Source: Streptomyces hygroscopicus subsp. hygroscopicus
GTDB lineage: Bacteria > Actinomycetota > Actinomycetes > Streptomycetales > Streptomycetaceae
Assembly: GCF_001553455.1 (NCBI RefSeq)
Contig: NZ_BBOX01000203.1
Span: 1 to 48,036, forward strand
Length of the DNA stretch: 48,036 nucleotides
Direction of reading: 5' to 3'
In this document: positions 8,073 to 15,269 of the stretch, in pieces
How positions within the stretch are numbered: the stretch's first letter is position 1
How the letters are laid out: each line of letters begins with the position of its first letter
Program-made: the position numbers and the translations under genes
The notes under the pieces: model-generated
The model's input: the letters and a program-made list of their open reading frames with translations, nothing else
Told to the model about the DNA's origin: nothing
The model's database searches: none

Positions 8073-8753
8073 TCACGAACCGGTACCCCCTGTCTCGCCA
8101 ACCGCTATCTCGGCGATGACCTGCTCCGTGGACTGCAGCAGTACGGTCCCCGCGCCCGTGAACTCGAACTGGTGCTCCTCGCCCGAGGCGCCCCCGATGC
8201 CGGTGTGCGCCCTGATGCCCCCGAGGAAGCCGCGCAGATACTCGTGGTCGTAGTGGTGGCACGGTGTGGGGCAGTCCGCCCAGCCCACCAGCGCCTGCGG
8301 ATCCACCCGGATCGGCGGCTCCACGAAGACCACGGGCCCGTTGGAGGCGGCCACGAACTTCCCGGTGCCGATGAGGGTGAGGAACCCCGGCACGATCGAC
8401 TGCTTCAGGGACAGCGAGGGCTGGAAGGCGAGCAGATTGCCGGACCGGATGGAGAGGTTGCCGTCCTCCAGGTCGTAGGAGTTGACGTCGAAGGCGCGGT
8501 CCGCGAGCACCATCTTGCCCCGGCCCTCGGCCACCACCCAGTCCGCGGCGTGCAGCGGGGAGTGGAAGCTGTGCGCGACGAGGTGGTCGAGGTGGCCGTA
8601 CCCGACGCCCTGGAAGTCGATCTGCCCGTAGTAGGCGACCATCTTCCCCTTCTGCAGGAACCACTGGCCGTTCAGGTCCACGCTGAAGGCGTACGCATTG
8701 ACGTTGTCGTCGACCGGCAGCGTCCAGGCGTCGTGGATGACGGGGCCGTTCAC
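8073..8753 (-). CDS. AIM24-family protein, paralogue 1
   Basis: A 226-residue AIM24/TIGR00266-type protein, a beta-rich domain named after a yeast mitochondrial inner-membrane biogenesis factor; its bacterial role is not established. The GTG start (MNGPVIHDAWTLPVDD) is preferred over an ATG nine codons upstream, because GGAGG lies 6 nt before the GTG. Typical family segments are WFLQKGKMVAYYGQIDF, LADRAFDVNSYDLEDGNLSI and the C-terminal EEHQFEFTGAGTVLLQSTE. It is the last of three AIM24 paralogues on this strand. The TnpB element separates it from its sister at 10174, so cotranscription with the others is probably broken. Confidence 0.85.
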   Translation of the reverse strand: MNGPVIHDAWTLPVDDNVNAYAFSVDLNGQWFLQKGKMVAYYGQIDFQGVGYGHLDHLVAHSFHSPLHAADWVVAEGRGKMVLADRAFDVNSYDLEDGNLSIRSGNLLAFQPSLSLKQSIVPGFLTLIGTGKFVAASNGPVVFVEPPIRVDPQALVGWADCPTPCHHYDHEYLRGFLGGIRAHTGIGGASGEEHQFEFTGAGTVLLQSTEQVIAEIAVGETGGTGS

Positions 8754-8766
8754 CTGGTTCCTCCGA

Positions 8767-8782
8767 GAATGCCCAGGCATTC
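8767..8782. repeat. Short perfect hairpin before AIM24-1
   Basis: GAATGCC-CA-GGCATTC is a perfect 7-bp inverted repeat just upstream of the Shine-Dalgarno sequence of AIM24-1. It could be an mRNA leader hairpin or a subterminal hairpin of the left end of the neighbouring TnpB element. The sequence alone does not decide. Confidence 0.4.
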
Positions 8783-8890
8783 GTCAGGGGGAGGAACCGG
8801 ACTCTCGCGAAGGAGAACAGCGCGAGGCGAATCGCTGGCAGAGTCGCTCGGCGTCCATCCCGTGCGGTGCCCGGGCAAGTCATACGGGCC

Positions 8891-10138
8891 ATGAACTCTC
8901 AACTGTCGTACCTTCCGGTTAGATTGGTGATTGTGGCGGCGGAAGCGAGGACTGGCGAGGGCACCGGGTATGCCCGGTGGACCTACCGGCTTCGCGTGTC
9001 CGCTGGCGCTCGCGCGGCGCTTGAGGCGGAGTGGGGTCGGTGCCGGTGGGTGTGGAACGAGTGCGTTGCCCGTTCGAAGAAGGCCCACCAGGACGGGGAG
9101 AAGTGCGGACCGGCCATGCTCGACAAGATGCTGACCGAAGCCCGCCGCATCACCCCCTGGCTCCGAGAGGGCTCTTCGGTTCCTCAGCAGCAGGTCATCC
9201 GCGACTTCGGCACATCCCGCACGAAGTCGCTGAAGGACATCACAGACCGGCTCCCCGTGCGTCGGCGGGCGGGGTTGCCCCGCTGGAAGAGGAAGCGGGA
9301 TGCCGCCCCGACCTTGAACTACACCCGGCGCGGCTTCCGTTTGAAAGACGGGCGTCTGCACCTCGCGGGCGGCATTGTGGTGACGGTCGTGTGGTCGCGA
9401 GAGCTTCCAGCTGACCCGTCCAGCGTGCGCGTCTACCAGGACGGCCTCGGCCATTGGTATGCGTCGTTCGTCGTTCCCGCCCAGGTCGAACCGCTTCCCG
9501 GAACCGGCCTGGTGCTGGGCGTGGACTGGGGGGTGCGTGAGACCGCCACCACCACATCCGATGCCCACGACCTTCCCCATGCTGGACATGGCAGGAAGGC
9601 CATGGCGAAGCTGGGCCGCTACCAGCGGATGATGGCCCGCCGCAGTACGGCGAAGGACAAGGCGCAGTCGAACGGCTACCGCATCGCAAAGCGGCAGGCG
9701 GCGAAGGTGCACCGGAAGATCGCCCGGCAGCGGCAGGACGCCGCTCGCAAGTGGGCCAAGAAGGTGGTCCGTGACCATGACGCGGTGGCGGTGGAGGACT
9801 TCCGCCCGAAGTTCCTGGCCAGAACGTCGATGGCGCGCAAGGCTGCTGACGCCGCCATCGGCGCCACGAAGGCGGCCCTGATCGAGATGGGCCGCAAGCA
9901 CCAGCGGGACATCCGGCTGGTGCACCCTGCGCACACCACCATGGACTGTGCGCGGTGCGGAGCGAGAACCAAGCACGCACTACCTCTCTCGGAACGTACC
10001 TACACCTGCACCGCGTGCGGAGGCGCGTCCCCCAGGGACAAGAACTCCGCCCACGTGATGCTCGTCCGGGCTGGTCTGAACCCGGCTGGTGTCGAGGGCG
10101 TAAGACCTCCCGGGCCGCCGGTCCGGAAGGCGGCCTGA
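8891..10138 (+). CDS. tnpB: TnpB-family RNA-guided nuclease (IS200/IS605 OrfB type)
   Basis: A protein of about 415 residues; the start is uncertain. The ATG at 8891 is listed, with in-frame alternatives ATG 8867 and GTG 8927, none with a strong ribosome site. It contains an N-terminal helix-turn-helix-like segment (YRLRVSAGARAALEAEW), a central basic region and a RuvC-like nuclease core. The catalytic triad appears intact: Asp212 (LGVDWG), Glu302 (AVEDF) and Asp383 (SPRDKNSAHVML). The zinc finger CARCG...CTACG uses Cys353/356/373/376. TnpB proteins cut DNA guided by an RNA made from the element's right end. No TnpA lies nearby, so this is an IS1341-like stand-alone element. It is inserted between two AIM24 genes on the opposite strand. 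Confidence 0.9.
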   Translation: MNSQLSYLPVRLVIVAAEARTGEGTGYARWTYRLRVSAGARAALEAEWGRCRWVWNECVARSKKAHQDGEKCGPAMLDKMLTEARRITPWLREGSSVPQQQVIRDFGTSRTKSLKDITDRLPVRRRAGLPRWKRKRDAAPTLNYTRRGFRLKDGRLHLAGGIVVTVVWSRELPADPSSVRVYQDGLGHWYASFVVPAQVEPLPGTGLVLGVDWGVRETATTTSDAHDLPHAGHGRKAMAKLGRYQRMMARRSTAKDKAQSNGYRIAKRQAAKVHRKIARQRQDAARKWAKKVVRDHDAVAVEDFRPKFLARTSMARKAADAAIGATKAALIEMGRKHQRDIRLVHPAHTTMDCARCGARTKHALPLSERTYTCTACGGASPRDKNSAHVMLVRAGLNPAGVEGVRPPGPPVRKAA

Positions 10139-10177
10139 GCCAGGAATCTCCCGCCTGCAAAGCGGAAGAGCAGTCAA
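10050..10177 (+). ncRNA. Predicted omegaRNA (reRNA) 3' part of the TnpB element
   Basis: By analogy with characterised TnpB systems, the guide RNA scaffold overlaps the 3' end of tnpB and ends at the element's right end. Here an imperfect hairpin lies at 10148-10170: CTC and CCGC pair with GCGG and GAG around a two-base bulge. It is followed by CAGTCAA. The guide would begin at 10178 with AGCTTCTCCTCCGATGCC, which is AIM24-2 coding sequence. The 5' limit given is a guess. Confidence 0.45.
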
Positions 10178-10827
10178 AGCTTCTCCTCCGATGCCTGGAC
10201 GTAGACCATGCCGGTGCCGGACAGCTCCAGTTGGAACGCCTCCCCCGAGCCGCGGCCCACCATTTCGCGCCAGCCGATCGCCGTCGAGAGCTTATTGCGA
10301 ACATCACCCCGGTGGGCGACATAGGCTTGCGGATCGACATGGACCGGACGCCCCGGGCTGATCGGCAGTTCGATCACCCCGCCGTGCGCCATGACCGCGG
10401 CCGAGCCGTGCCCCTCCAGCGTGGTGGTGAACAGCCCCTGCCCGGTGACCTGGCCGCGCACCATGCCCATCACCCCGCCCTGGGAGCCCATGAACATGGT
10501 GCCCTGGCGCAGCGAGCCGTCGAAGGCCAGCAGCCGGTCCGACTCCACGTAGAGCGTGTCGCCGACCAGGTCGATCACCTGGACGTGGTGGCCGCCGTGC
10601 CCGAACATCACCGTGCCCTGGCCCTCGACGGTCATCAGCGGGGTGGCCTCGCCCGCGACCCGCCGCCCGATCATCCCCATCACTCCGCGCTGGCCGCCGG
10701 TGATGCTGGGGGTGAACCGTACGTCCCCGCGGTACGCGAGCATCGCGCCGCGCTGGCTGAACAGGGTCTGCCCGGGCATCACCTGGGCCTCGACCATCCG
10801 TGAGGTGAGAGTCGTGAACGGCATCAT
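10174..10827 (-). CDS. AIM24-family protein, paralogue 2 (stop codon at the TnpB element end)
   Basis: A 217-residue AIM24-type protein (MMPFTTLTSRMVEAQVMPGQ...). It has the family pattern of a raw-value segment (LFSQRGAMLAYRGDV), a Gly/Met-rich MGMIGRRVAG loop, LYVESDRLLAFDGSL and the closing VYVQASEEKL. AGGGGG lies 3 or 6 nt before two adjacent ATGs, so the start could be 10824. The stop TGA (10176-10174) and the last base of the final Leu codon fall inside the proposed right end of the TnpB element. The natural C terminus was therefore probably a few residues different. An in-frame extension to 11043 through the repeat region has no ribosome site and is not used. Confidence 0.85.
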   Translation of the reverse strand: MMPFTTLTSRMVEAQVMPGQTLFSQRGAMLAYRGDVRFTPSITGGQRGVMGMIGRRVAGEATPLMTVEGQGTVMFGHGGHHVQVIDLVGDTLYVESDRLLAFDGSLRQGTMFMGSQGGVMGMVRGQVTGQGLFTTTLEGHGSAAVMAHGGVIELPISPGRPVHVDPQAYVAHRGDVRNKLSTAIGWREMVGRGSGEAFQLELSGTGMVYVQASEEKL

Positions 10828-10837
10828 GAGCCCCCTG

Positions 10838-11016
10838 TCCGGTTCGCTTCTGTGCCCGCGCGGCGTGGGGGTGCGGGTTTCGTCGTCGTCTGCCGCCCGG
10901 TGGCCGCGTGTGGGTCGCTCGCGCCTGTTGTCTGGTTCGCTTCTGTGCTCGCGCGGCGTGGGGGTGCGGGTTTCGTCGTCGTCTGCCGCCCGGTGGCCGC
11001 GTGTGCGTCGCTCACA
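10838..11016. repeat. 93-bp tandem duplication between AIM24 genes
   Basis: A 93-bp unit starting GGTTCGCTTCTGTGC and containing GGGGGTGCGGGTTTCGTCGT occurs at 10841 and again at 10934, almost unchanged. It fills the 184-bp gap between AIM24-3 and AIM24-2. The period is divisible by three, so it stays open in frame, but nothing marks it as translated. Confidence 0.75.
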
Positions 11017-11650
11017 CGTCACCCCCGATCGTGTTGCGCTCACTGGGCTGGACGTACACCAGGCCGTCGCCCTCGAAGCGGATCTGGAAGGACTCCCCGC
11101 CGCTCTCGCCCAGCAGCGCCCGGAAGTTCGCCCCCGACTGGAAGTGCTGCTTGAGACCGCCGGTGTGGGCGATGTACGCGCCCGGGTCGACCTGGAGCGG
11201 TGTCTGCGGGGTGACGCGCAGCACCACCGCCGTGCCGTCGGAGAGGATCGCCGCCTGGCCGGTGCCCTCGACGGTGGTGGTGAACAGTCCGTTGCCCTGT
11301 GACGAGCCGCGCAGCCCGGTGAAGGAGGTGCCGGTGCGCAGCGCGGCGTCCGTGCACAGCAGATTGCTGGACTCCACGTACAGCTTCTCGCCGTGCAGCG
11401 ACACCAGGTTGATCTCGCTCGCCCGGTCGGCGAAGTAGCACGTTCCGTGCCCCTTCACCTCCATGACCTCCATCTGCTCACCGGTGAGCCGCCGGGTCAC
11501 CATGCCGCGCAGCCCCTCCCCGCCGCCCGTCCTCTTCTTGAAGGTCATCTCCCCCTCGTACGCGACCATCGCGCCGTTCTTGGCCTTCACGGAGTCGCCG
11601 GTCAGGTCGACCGCGAGCACCTTGCTTTCCTGGAGCCGAAACTGAGCCAC
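11012..11650 (-). CDS. AIM24-family protein, paralogue 3
   Basis: A 212-residue AIM24-type protein and the first of the three in the direction of transcription. The GTG start gives MAQFRLQESKVLAVDLTGDS. Upstream in-frame codons to 11971 were rejected because they precede the conserved start and cross into the promoter area. Family segments include AKNGAMVAYEGEMTFKK, LYVESSNLLCTDAALRTGTS and DGLVYVQPSERNTIGG. A possible -10 (TACCGT) lies 7 nt before the GTG. It shares layout with paralogue 2, including the HVQVIDL/EINLVSL and VDPQAYVAH/VDPGAYIAH motifs, which points to local duplication. Its function in bacteria is unknown. Confidence 0.87.
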   Translation of the reverse strand: MAQFRLQESKVLAVDLTGDSVKAKNGAMVAYEGEMTFKKRTGGGEGLRGMVTRRLTGEQMEVMEVKGHGTCYFADRASEINLVSLHGEKLYVESSNLLCTDAALRTGTSFTGLRGSSQGNGLFTTTVEGTGQAAILSDGTAVVLRVTPQTPLQVDPGAYIAHTGGLKQHFQSGANFRALLGESGGESFQIRFEGDGLVYVQPSERNTIGGDV

Positions 11651-11813
11651 GGACCCGACGGTATCGGTCCGGTGACGTCGCCGGACAGGGAGCACCTGGC
11701 GGCGCGGGTGCCCCCGGGGCGGCGATCGCCCGCGCGGCTGCGACAATGGGCCAAGGCTTGTGCATTCCTTCACAAGCCACTCCCGTGTCCTCTCTTCACG
11801 CGAAGGTGCTCTC

Positions 11814-12158
11814 GTGGACTTCAAGACCGCCACCGCGCTGCGCCGGCTCCGCCTGGTCTCCGCGCCCGAGGCTGTGTCCTTCCTGCTGCTGCTCATCTGT
11901 TCGGTGCTCAAGCGCACCACGGACTTCAACGCGGTGCCGGTGATGGGCATGGTGCACGGCGTGCTCTTCATCCTCTACCTGGTCTTCTGGGCGGACGCCT
12001 GGAACCGCGCCAAGTGGAAGTGGCAGACCGCGGCCCTGTACTTCGTCCTCTCCGTCCTGCCCACCGGCGGCTTCTTCGCCGAGCGCAAGCTCAAGCGGGA
12101 GGCCGAGGCCGGGGTGATCGCGGCCCGTGCCCGCAAGGAGGGCGTGGTCAACGCATGA
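11814..12158 (+). CDS. DUF3817-family membrane protein A
   Basis: A 114-residue integral membrane protein of the DUF3817 family (function unknown). The GTG at 11814, with GAAGG about 9 nt upstream, begins MDFKTATALRRLRLVSAPEA. Predicted helices are VSFLLLLICSVL, a central MVHGVLFILYLVFWADAW segment and ALYFVLSVLPTGGFF. A basic tail ERKLKREAE follows. The conserved pattern HGVLFILYLVFW/GGFFAERK recurs in the second copy at 15834. Its stop overlaps the start of the next gene (ATGA), so the pair is translationally coupled. Confidence 0.85.
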   Translation: MDFKTATALRRLRLVSAPEAVSFLLLLICSVLKRTTDFNAVPVMGMVHGVLFILYLVFWADAWNRAKWKWQTAALYFVLSVLPTGGFFAERKLKREAEAGVIAARARKEGVVNA

Positions 12159-12448
12159 TCGTCGCCTTTTCGGTGACGCCGCTCGGGGTCGGCGAGGACG
12201 TGGGGGAGTACGTCGCGGACGCGGTGCGGGTGGTCCGGGAATCCGGGCTGCCGAACCGTACGGACGCGATGTTCACGTCGATCGAGGGCGAGTGGGACGA
12301 GGTCATGGACGTCGTCAAGCGTGCCGTCGCCGTGGTGGAGGCGCGGGCGCCCCGGGTCTCGGTGGTCCTCAAGGCCGATATCCGCCCGGGTGTCACGGAC
12401 GGTCTGACGTCCAAGGTCGAGACGGTCGAGCGGCACCTGTCCGCGTAG
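12155..12448 (+). CDS. MTH1187/YkoF-type thiamine-binding protein
   Basis: A 97-residue ferredoxin-like-fold protein of the MTH1187 (DUF77) family, known to bind thiamine or related pyrimidines in oligomers. Typical motifs are MIVAFSVTPLGVGEDVGEYV at the N terminus, then GLPNRTDAMFTSIEGEWDEV and SVVLKADIRPG. The start ATG overlaps the DUF3817 stop by 4 bp (12155-12158). The function is probably thiamine-related binding or signalling rather than catalysis. No thiamine riboswitch is visible upstream. Confidence 0.88.
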   Translation: MIVAFSVTPLGVGEDVGEYVADAVRVVRESGLPNRTDAMFTSIEGEWDEVMDVVKRAVAVVEARAPRVSVVLKADIRPGVTDGLTSKVETVERHLSA

Positions 12449-12796
12449 CGGGGCCGACCGGGGCCGGAGGTGATCCCCCGGCTCCCCGGCCCCGCGCCCG
12501 GCCCCGCCCCGGCTGCCCGTCCCCGCACCCGTACCGGGCTCCGCCTCCGCGCCCCCGCCTCGGCTCCCCCCGTCCCCGCCTCCCCGCCCCGGCTCCGCGC
12601 GGCGCCCATGCGGCGGGGGCGGTGCCCACGCGGCGGGGACGACGGCGGAACGACGGGGGCGGTGCCCATGCGGCGCGGAACGACGACGGCGGCGGCGCCC
12701 ACGCGCCCACGCGCCCATGCGCCCATACGCCCATGCGCCCATGCGCCCATCCGGCGGCGAAACGGCGGGGGCCGGAGCCGGGGCGGAGTCCGGGGG
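12449..12796. repeat. Intergenic repeats with a 9-bp CGCCCATGC array
   Basis: Non-coding gap between convergent genes. It contains repeats of GCGGCGGGGACGACGGCGGA-like blocks (12600-12690). A short array of about 9-bp units (CGCCCATGC/CGCCCACGC/CGCCCATAC) lies at about 12697-12755. No gene is supported; frames that cross it are by-products of the repeats. Confidence 0.65.
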
Positions 12797-13789
12797 TCAT
12801 CGGCCTCCGCCCACCAGCGCCATGCCCAGCGGGGTCCGCTCGTACAGCACCTGGTGCCCCTGGCGCCGCGAGCTGAGCAGCCCGGCGTCGCGCAGCACGG
12901 TCAGATGGGCCGAGACCGACGAGGGCGCCAGGCGGTGGCGGGCGGCCAGGGCCGTGGTGGAGGCGGGTTCCTCCAGACCGGAGAGGATCGCGGCGCGGCT
13001 GGCGCCCAGGAGCCGTACGAGGGCCTCCCTCCCCACCGCGTCCGGTTCCCGCCACAGCCCGCCGACCCCGCGCGCCGGATAGATCACCGTCGGCTGCCAC
13101 GGCGGGACGAAACCGCTGACCACATCCGGCCAGACGAAGGCGCTGGGCATCAGCAGCACCCCCCGCCCGGCCAGGTCCTGGGTCCGGGCCGGGACCACGG
13201 GCGTACGGATCGTGAGCGTGCCGTCGGCCCAGCGCAGGGCGGGCCGCAGATCCGCGAACAGCCGCTCCAGGCCGCCGTCGGCCAACTGCCGTGACCGATA
13301 GGCGATATCGGCCTCCAGCAGGGCCCGCAGCCGGGGCCAGTCCGGGGCCACCAGGGCGTGCCAGGCCCGTTCGGTCACCTCGGCCAGCCGCTGGACCGCC
13401 CATGCCGGATCGGCCAGCATCGCCCGCCCCCGCGGGGACTCGACGGCCCCCGGGGTGGACTCCAGCGACAGGGCCAGCTCGCGGCGGGCAGCGGCGGGGT
13501 CCGTGGCCCGCAGCCGCGCCAGCTCTTCCTCGAACGGCGCGTACGGCACCTCTGGCGGCGGCCCCAGGAAGTCCGGGGTGTAGCCGTGCCGCTCCGGCAT
13601 CAGCAGCCACAGATCCGACAGGTCGAGCCCGGCCACCGCCGCCCGCACCCGCCGCAGCCACGGCAGGTGGTAGCCGTGCCGCTCCCGGCGGCGCAGGGTG
13701 CGCACGGCCTCGTGGGTCTGGCACAGGGGAGAGATGGCGAACCGGCAGCGCAGCAGGTCATCGGCGCCGAAGAGCATGTGCAGGGGCAT
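12797..13789 (-). CDS. ArsR-like winged-helix regulator with a large N-terminal ligand domain
   Basis: A 330-residue protein. Residues 1-245 form a DUF5937-like domain (MPLHMLFGADDLLRCRFAIS ... LPWLRRVRAAVAGLDLSDLW). The C-terminal 80 residues are an ArsR-type HTH, with TTALAARHRLAPSSVSAHLTV as the HTH and SSRRQGHQVLYERTPLG as the wing. No metal-binding Cys cluster is visible, so a small-molecule rather than metal ligand is likely. GGGGGA lies 6 nt before the ATG. It is divergent from the MFS transporter, with a TTCGG/CCGAA dyad in between, and probably represses that exporter. Confidence 0.85.
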   Translation of the reverse strand: MPLHMLFGADDLLRCRFAISPLCQTHEAVRTLRRRERHGYHLPWLRRVRAAVAGLDLSDLWLLMPERHGYTPDFLGPPPEVPYAPFEEELARLRATDPAAARRELALSLESTPGAVESPRGRAMLADPAWAVQRLAEVTERAWHALVAPDWPRLRALLEADIAYRSRQLADGGLERLFADLRPALRWADGTLTIRTPVVPARTQDLAGRGVLLMPSAFVWPDVVSGFVPPWQPTVIYPARGVGGLWREPDAVGREALVRLLGASRAAILSGLEEPASTTALAARHRLAPSSVSAHLTVLRDAGLLSSRRQGHQVLYERTPLGMALVGGGR

Positions 13790-13814
13790 CCGCGTCCCCC
13801 TCTCCCCTGGAAGA

Positions 13815-13830
13815 TTCGGTTCGGGCCGAA
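13815..13830. promoter_or_regulatory. Operator-like dyad in the regulator/MFS divergent gap
   Basis: TTCGG-G-CCGAA (13820-13830) is a perfect 11-bp palindrome preceded by a further TTCGG (13815). It lies in the 81-bp gap between the ArsR-like regulator and the transporter and is a good candidate for the regulator's own site. Confidence 0.45.
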
Positions 13831-13870
13831 ACACTAGAGCAGGCCCCGCCCGTACGGGCACGCTTCCGGC

Positions 13871-15226
13871 ATGTCCACGCCCTCCGGGCCCGGTACCCCG
13901 GGCCCCCTCGAGTCGCGCCCCGGCGCGCACGCCTCCCGACCCGAGCTCGCGCCCGGCGGTGCGCGGGAGCCGGTGCGGGGCCCGGGGAGCGTCGGCTACC
14001 GCGCCGTGTTCGCGGTTCGGGAGTTCCGGGCGGTGTTCGCCGCCCATCTGGTCTCCATGCTCGGCGAGGTGGTCGGCCAGATCGCGCTGTCCGTGCTGGT
14101 GTACCGGCTCACCGGGTCGCCGCTGCTGAGCGCCCTGACGTTCGCCACCTCGATGCTGCCCTATGTGATCGGCGGCACCCTGCTGTCCTCCGTGGCCGAC
14201 CGCTTCCCGGCCCGCCGGGTGCTGGTGGTCTGCGATCTGGTGCACGCCGGATGCGTGGCGGCCATGGTGGTGCCGGGGATGCCGGTGGCCGCGCTGCTCG
14301 CGCTGCGCTGTGTGCCCGCCGCGATCTCGCCGGTGTTCAGCGGGACCCGGTCGGCGACGCTCGGCGACATCCTCGGTGAGGGCGACGCCTTCGTGCTGGG
14401 CCGCTCGGTCATCCGGATCACCTCGCAGACCGCGCAGCTCGCCGGGTTCGGGGTCGGCGGGCTGCTGCTGGCCGCCGTCTCGCCACGGGCCGCGCTGGCG
14501 CTCACGGCGGCGGCGCTCGTCGGCTCGGCGCTGGTGCTCCGCTTCGGCACCCGCCGCCGCCCCGCGCGGCAGCCGACCGGGGGCGGGGCTCCCCCAGCTA
14601 CCGCTGGGAGGTGCCCCCTGCTCGGGGACTCGCTGAGCGGGGTGCGGCGGCTGTTCGCGGACCGCCGGATCCGGGCGCTGATGCTGCTGTCGTGGGTGCC
14701 GCCGATGTTCGTGGTGATGCCGGAGGTTCTGCTGACGCCGTACTCCGATGGGCTGGGGCTCGGCTCGGCCGGGCTCGGGCTGCTGATGTGCGGCATGCCG
14801 GTCGGCGCGGTCGCCGGTGAGGCGCTGGTGGGTTCGCTGCTCGGACCGCGCGCCCGGGCCCGGCTGACGCTGCCGGTCGGCGTCGCGGCGATGCTGCCCG
14901 CCCTGGGGTACGCCTGCCGTCCGTCGTTCGGCTGGGCGCTGGCCCTCCAGGTGCTGACCGGCTGCGGTATCGCCTACAGCCTCGGCCTCGACCAGTGGTT
15001 CTTCGCCGCCGTCCCCGACGAGCTGCGCGGCCGGGCGATGACGGTGCTGACGGCCGGGCTGATGACCGCGCAGGGGCTGGGCATGGCGGTGGCGGGCGCG
15101 GTGGCCGAGTTCGCGCCGGTCCATGCCGTGGCCGCGGCGGCGGGTGGCTGCGGTGCGCTCTGCTCGCTGCTGGTGGCCCTGGAGGTGCGGCGCACCGTCG
15201 CCCGGCCGGCCCGGCCCGAAGTGTGA
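13871..15226 (+). CDS. MFS transporter
   Basis: A 451-residue major-facilitator protein, with about 12 predicted membrane helices after a 40-residue Pro/Gly-rich N-terminal leader. Helix 1 region: VREFRAVFAAHLVSMLGEVV. The A-type loop between helices 2 and 3 reads ADRFPARRVLVVCDL. A central cytoplasmic loop lies at about residues 233-260, and the C half begins at RIRALMLLSWVPPMFV. It resembles drug or metabolite exporters of the EntS/enterobactin type. The central loop contains an inserted palindromic DNA repeat (14585-14618) encoding GAPPATAGRCPL. The neighbouring divergent ArsR-like regulator suggests ligand-induced export. Confidence 0.88.
   Translation: MSTPSGPGTPGPLESRPGAHASRPELAPGGAREPVRGPGSVGYRAVFAVREFRAVFAAHLVSMLGEVVGQIALSVLVYRLTGSPLLSALTFATSMLPYVIGGTLLSSVADRFPARRVLVVCDLVHAGCVAAMVVPGMPVAALLALRCVPAAISPVFSGTRSATLGDILGEGDAFVLGRSVIRITSQTAQLAGFGVGGLLLAAVSPRAALALTAAALVGSALVLRFGTRRRPARQPTGGGAPPATAGRCPLLGDSLSGVRRLFADRRIRALMLLSWVPPMFVVMPEVLLTPYSDGLGLGSAGLGLLMCGMPVGAVAGEALVGSLLGPRARARLTLPVGVAAMLPALGYACRPSFGWALALQVLTGCGIAYSLGLDQWFFAAVPDELRGRAMTVLTAGLMTAQGLGMAVAGAVAEFAPVHAVAAAAGGCGALCSLLVALEVRRTVARPARPEV
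14585..14618. repeat. Palindromic interspersed repeat inside the MFS coding sequence
   Basis: GGGGCTCCCCCAGC, TACC, then GCTGGGAGGTGCCCC form a hairpin. GGGGC/GCCCC and CCCAGC/GCTGGG pair around small internal bulges. From memory this sequence type is dispersed widely in Streptomyces genomes. Here it stays in frame and falls in the transporter's central loop, where an insertion can be tolerated. Confidence 0.6.
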
Positions 15227-15233
15227 GATAGGG

Positions 15234-15262
15234 CTGACCACGATATGACCGGCCGGTAGGGT
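15234..15262 (+). promoter_or_regulatory. Leaderless promoter of the second MarR gene
   Basis: -35 CTGACC (15234-15239), a 17-bp spacer and -10 TAGGGT (15257-15262) place the start of transcription at or next to the GTG at 15270. The palindrome ACCGGCCGGT (15248-15257) overlaps the promoter and could be an autoregulatory site. Confidence 0.6.
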
Positions 15263-15269
15263 CGGTGGT

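Larger units (their letters stand above)
8891..10177 (+). mobile_element. Stand-alone IS200/IS605-group TnpB element (left end not determined)
   Basis: The right end is proposed at 10177. After the tnpB stop come GGAATCTCCCGCC, a loop, GCGG-AAGAG and a terminal GTCAA, the pattern commonly seen at right ends of Streptomyces TnpB elements. The left end must lie between 8754 and 8930 but no clear terminus or TAM can be fixed. No target duplication is expected for this group. Confidence 0.6.

Noticed and set aside
8767..8782. Definite left end of the TnpB element
   Set aside because: The hairpin could equally be in the AIM24-1 leader; no TAM or end sequence confirms it, so the left end is left open.
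10174..11043. N-terminal extension of AIM24-2 through the 93-bp repeats
   Set aside because: The frame stays open only because the repeat period is divisible by three; there is a good ribosome site at the shorter start and the extension overlaps AIM24-3.
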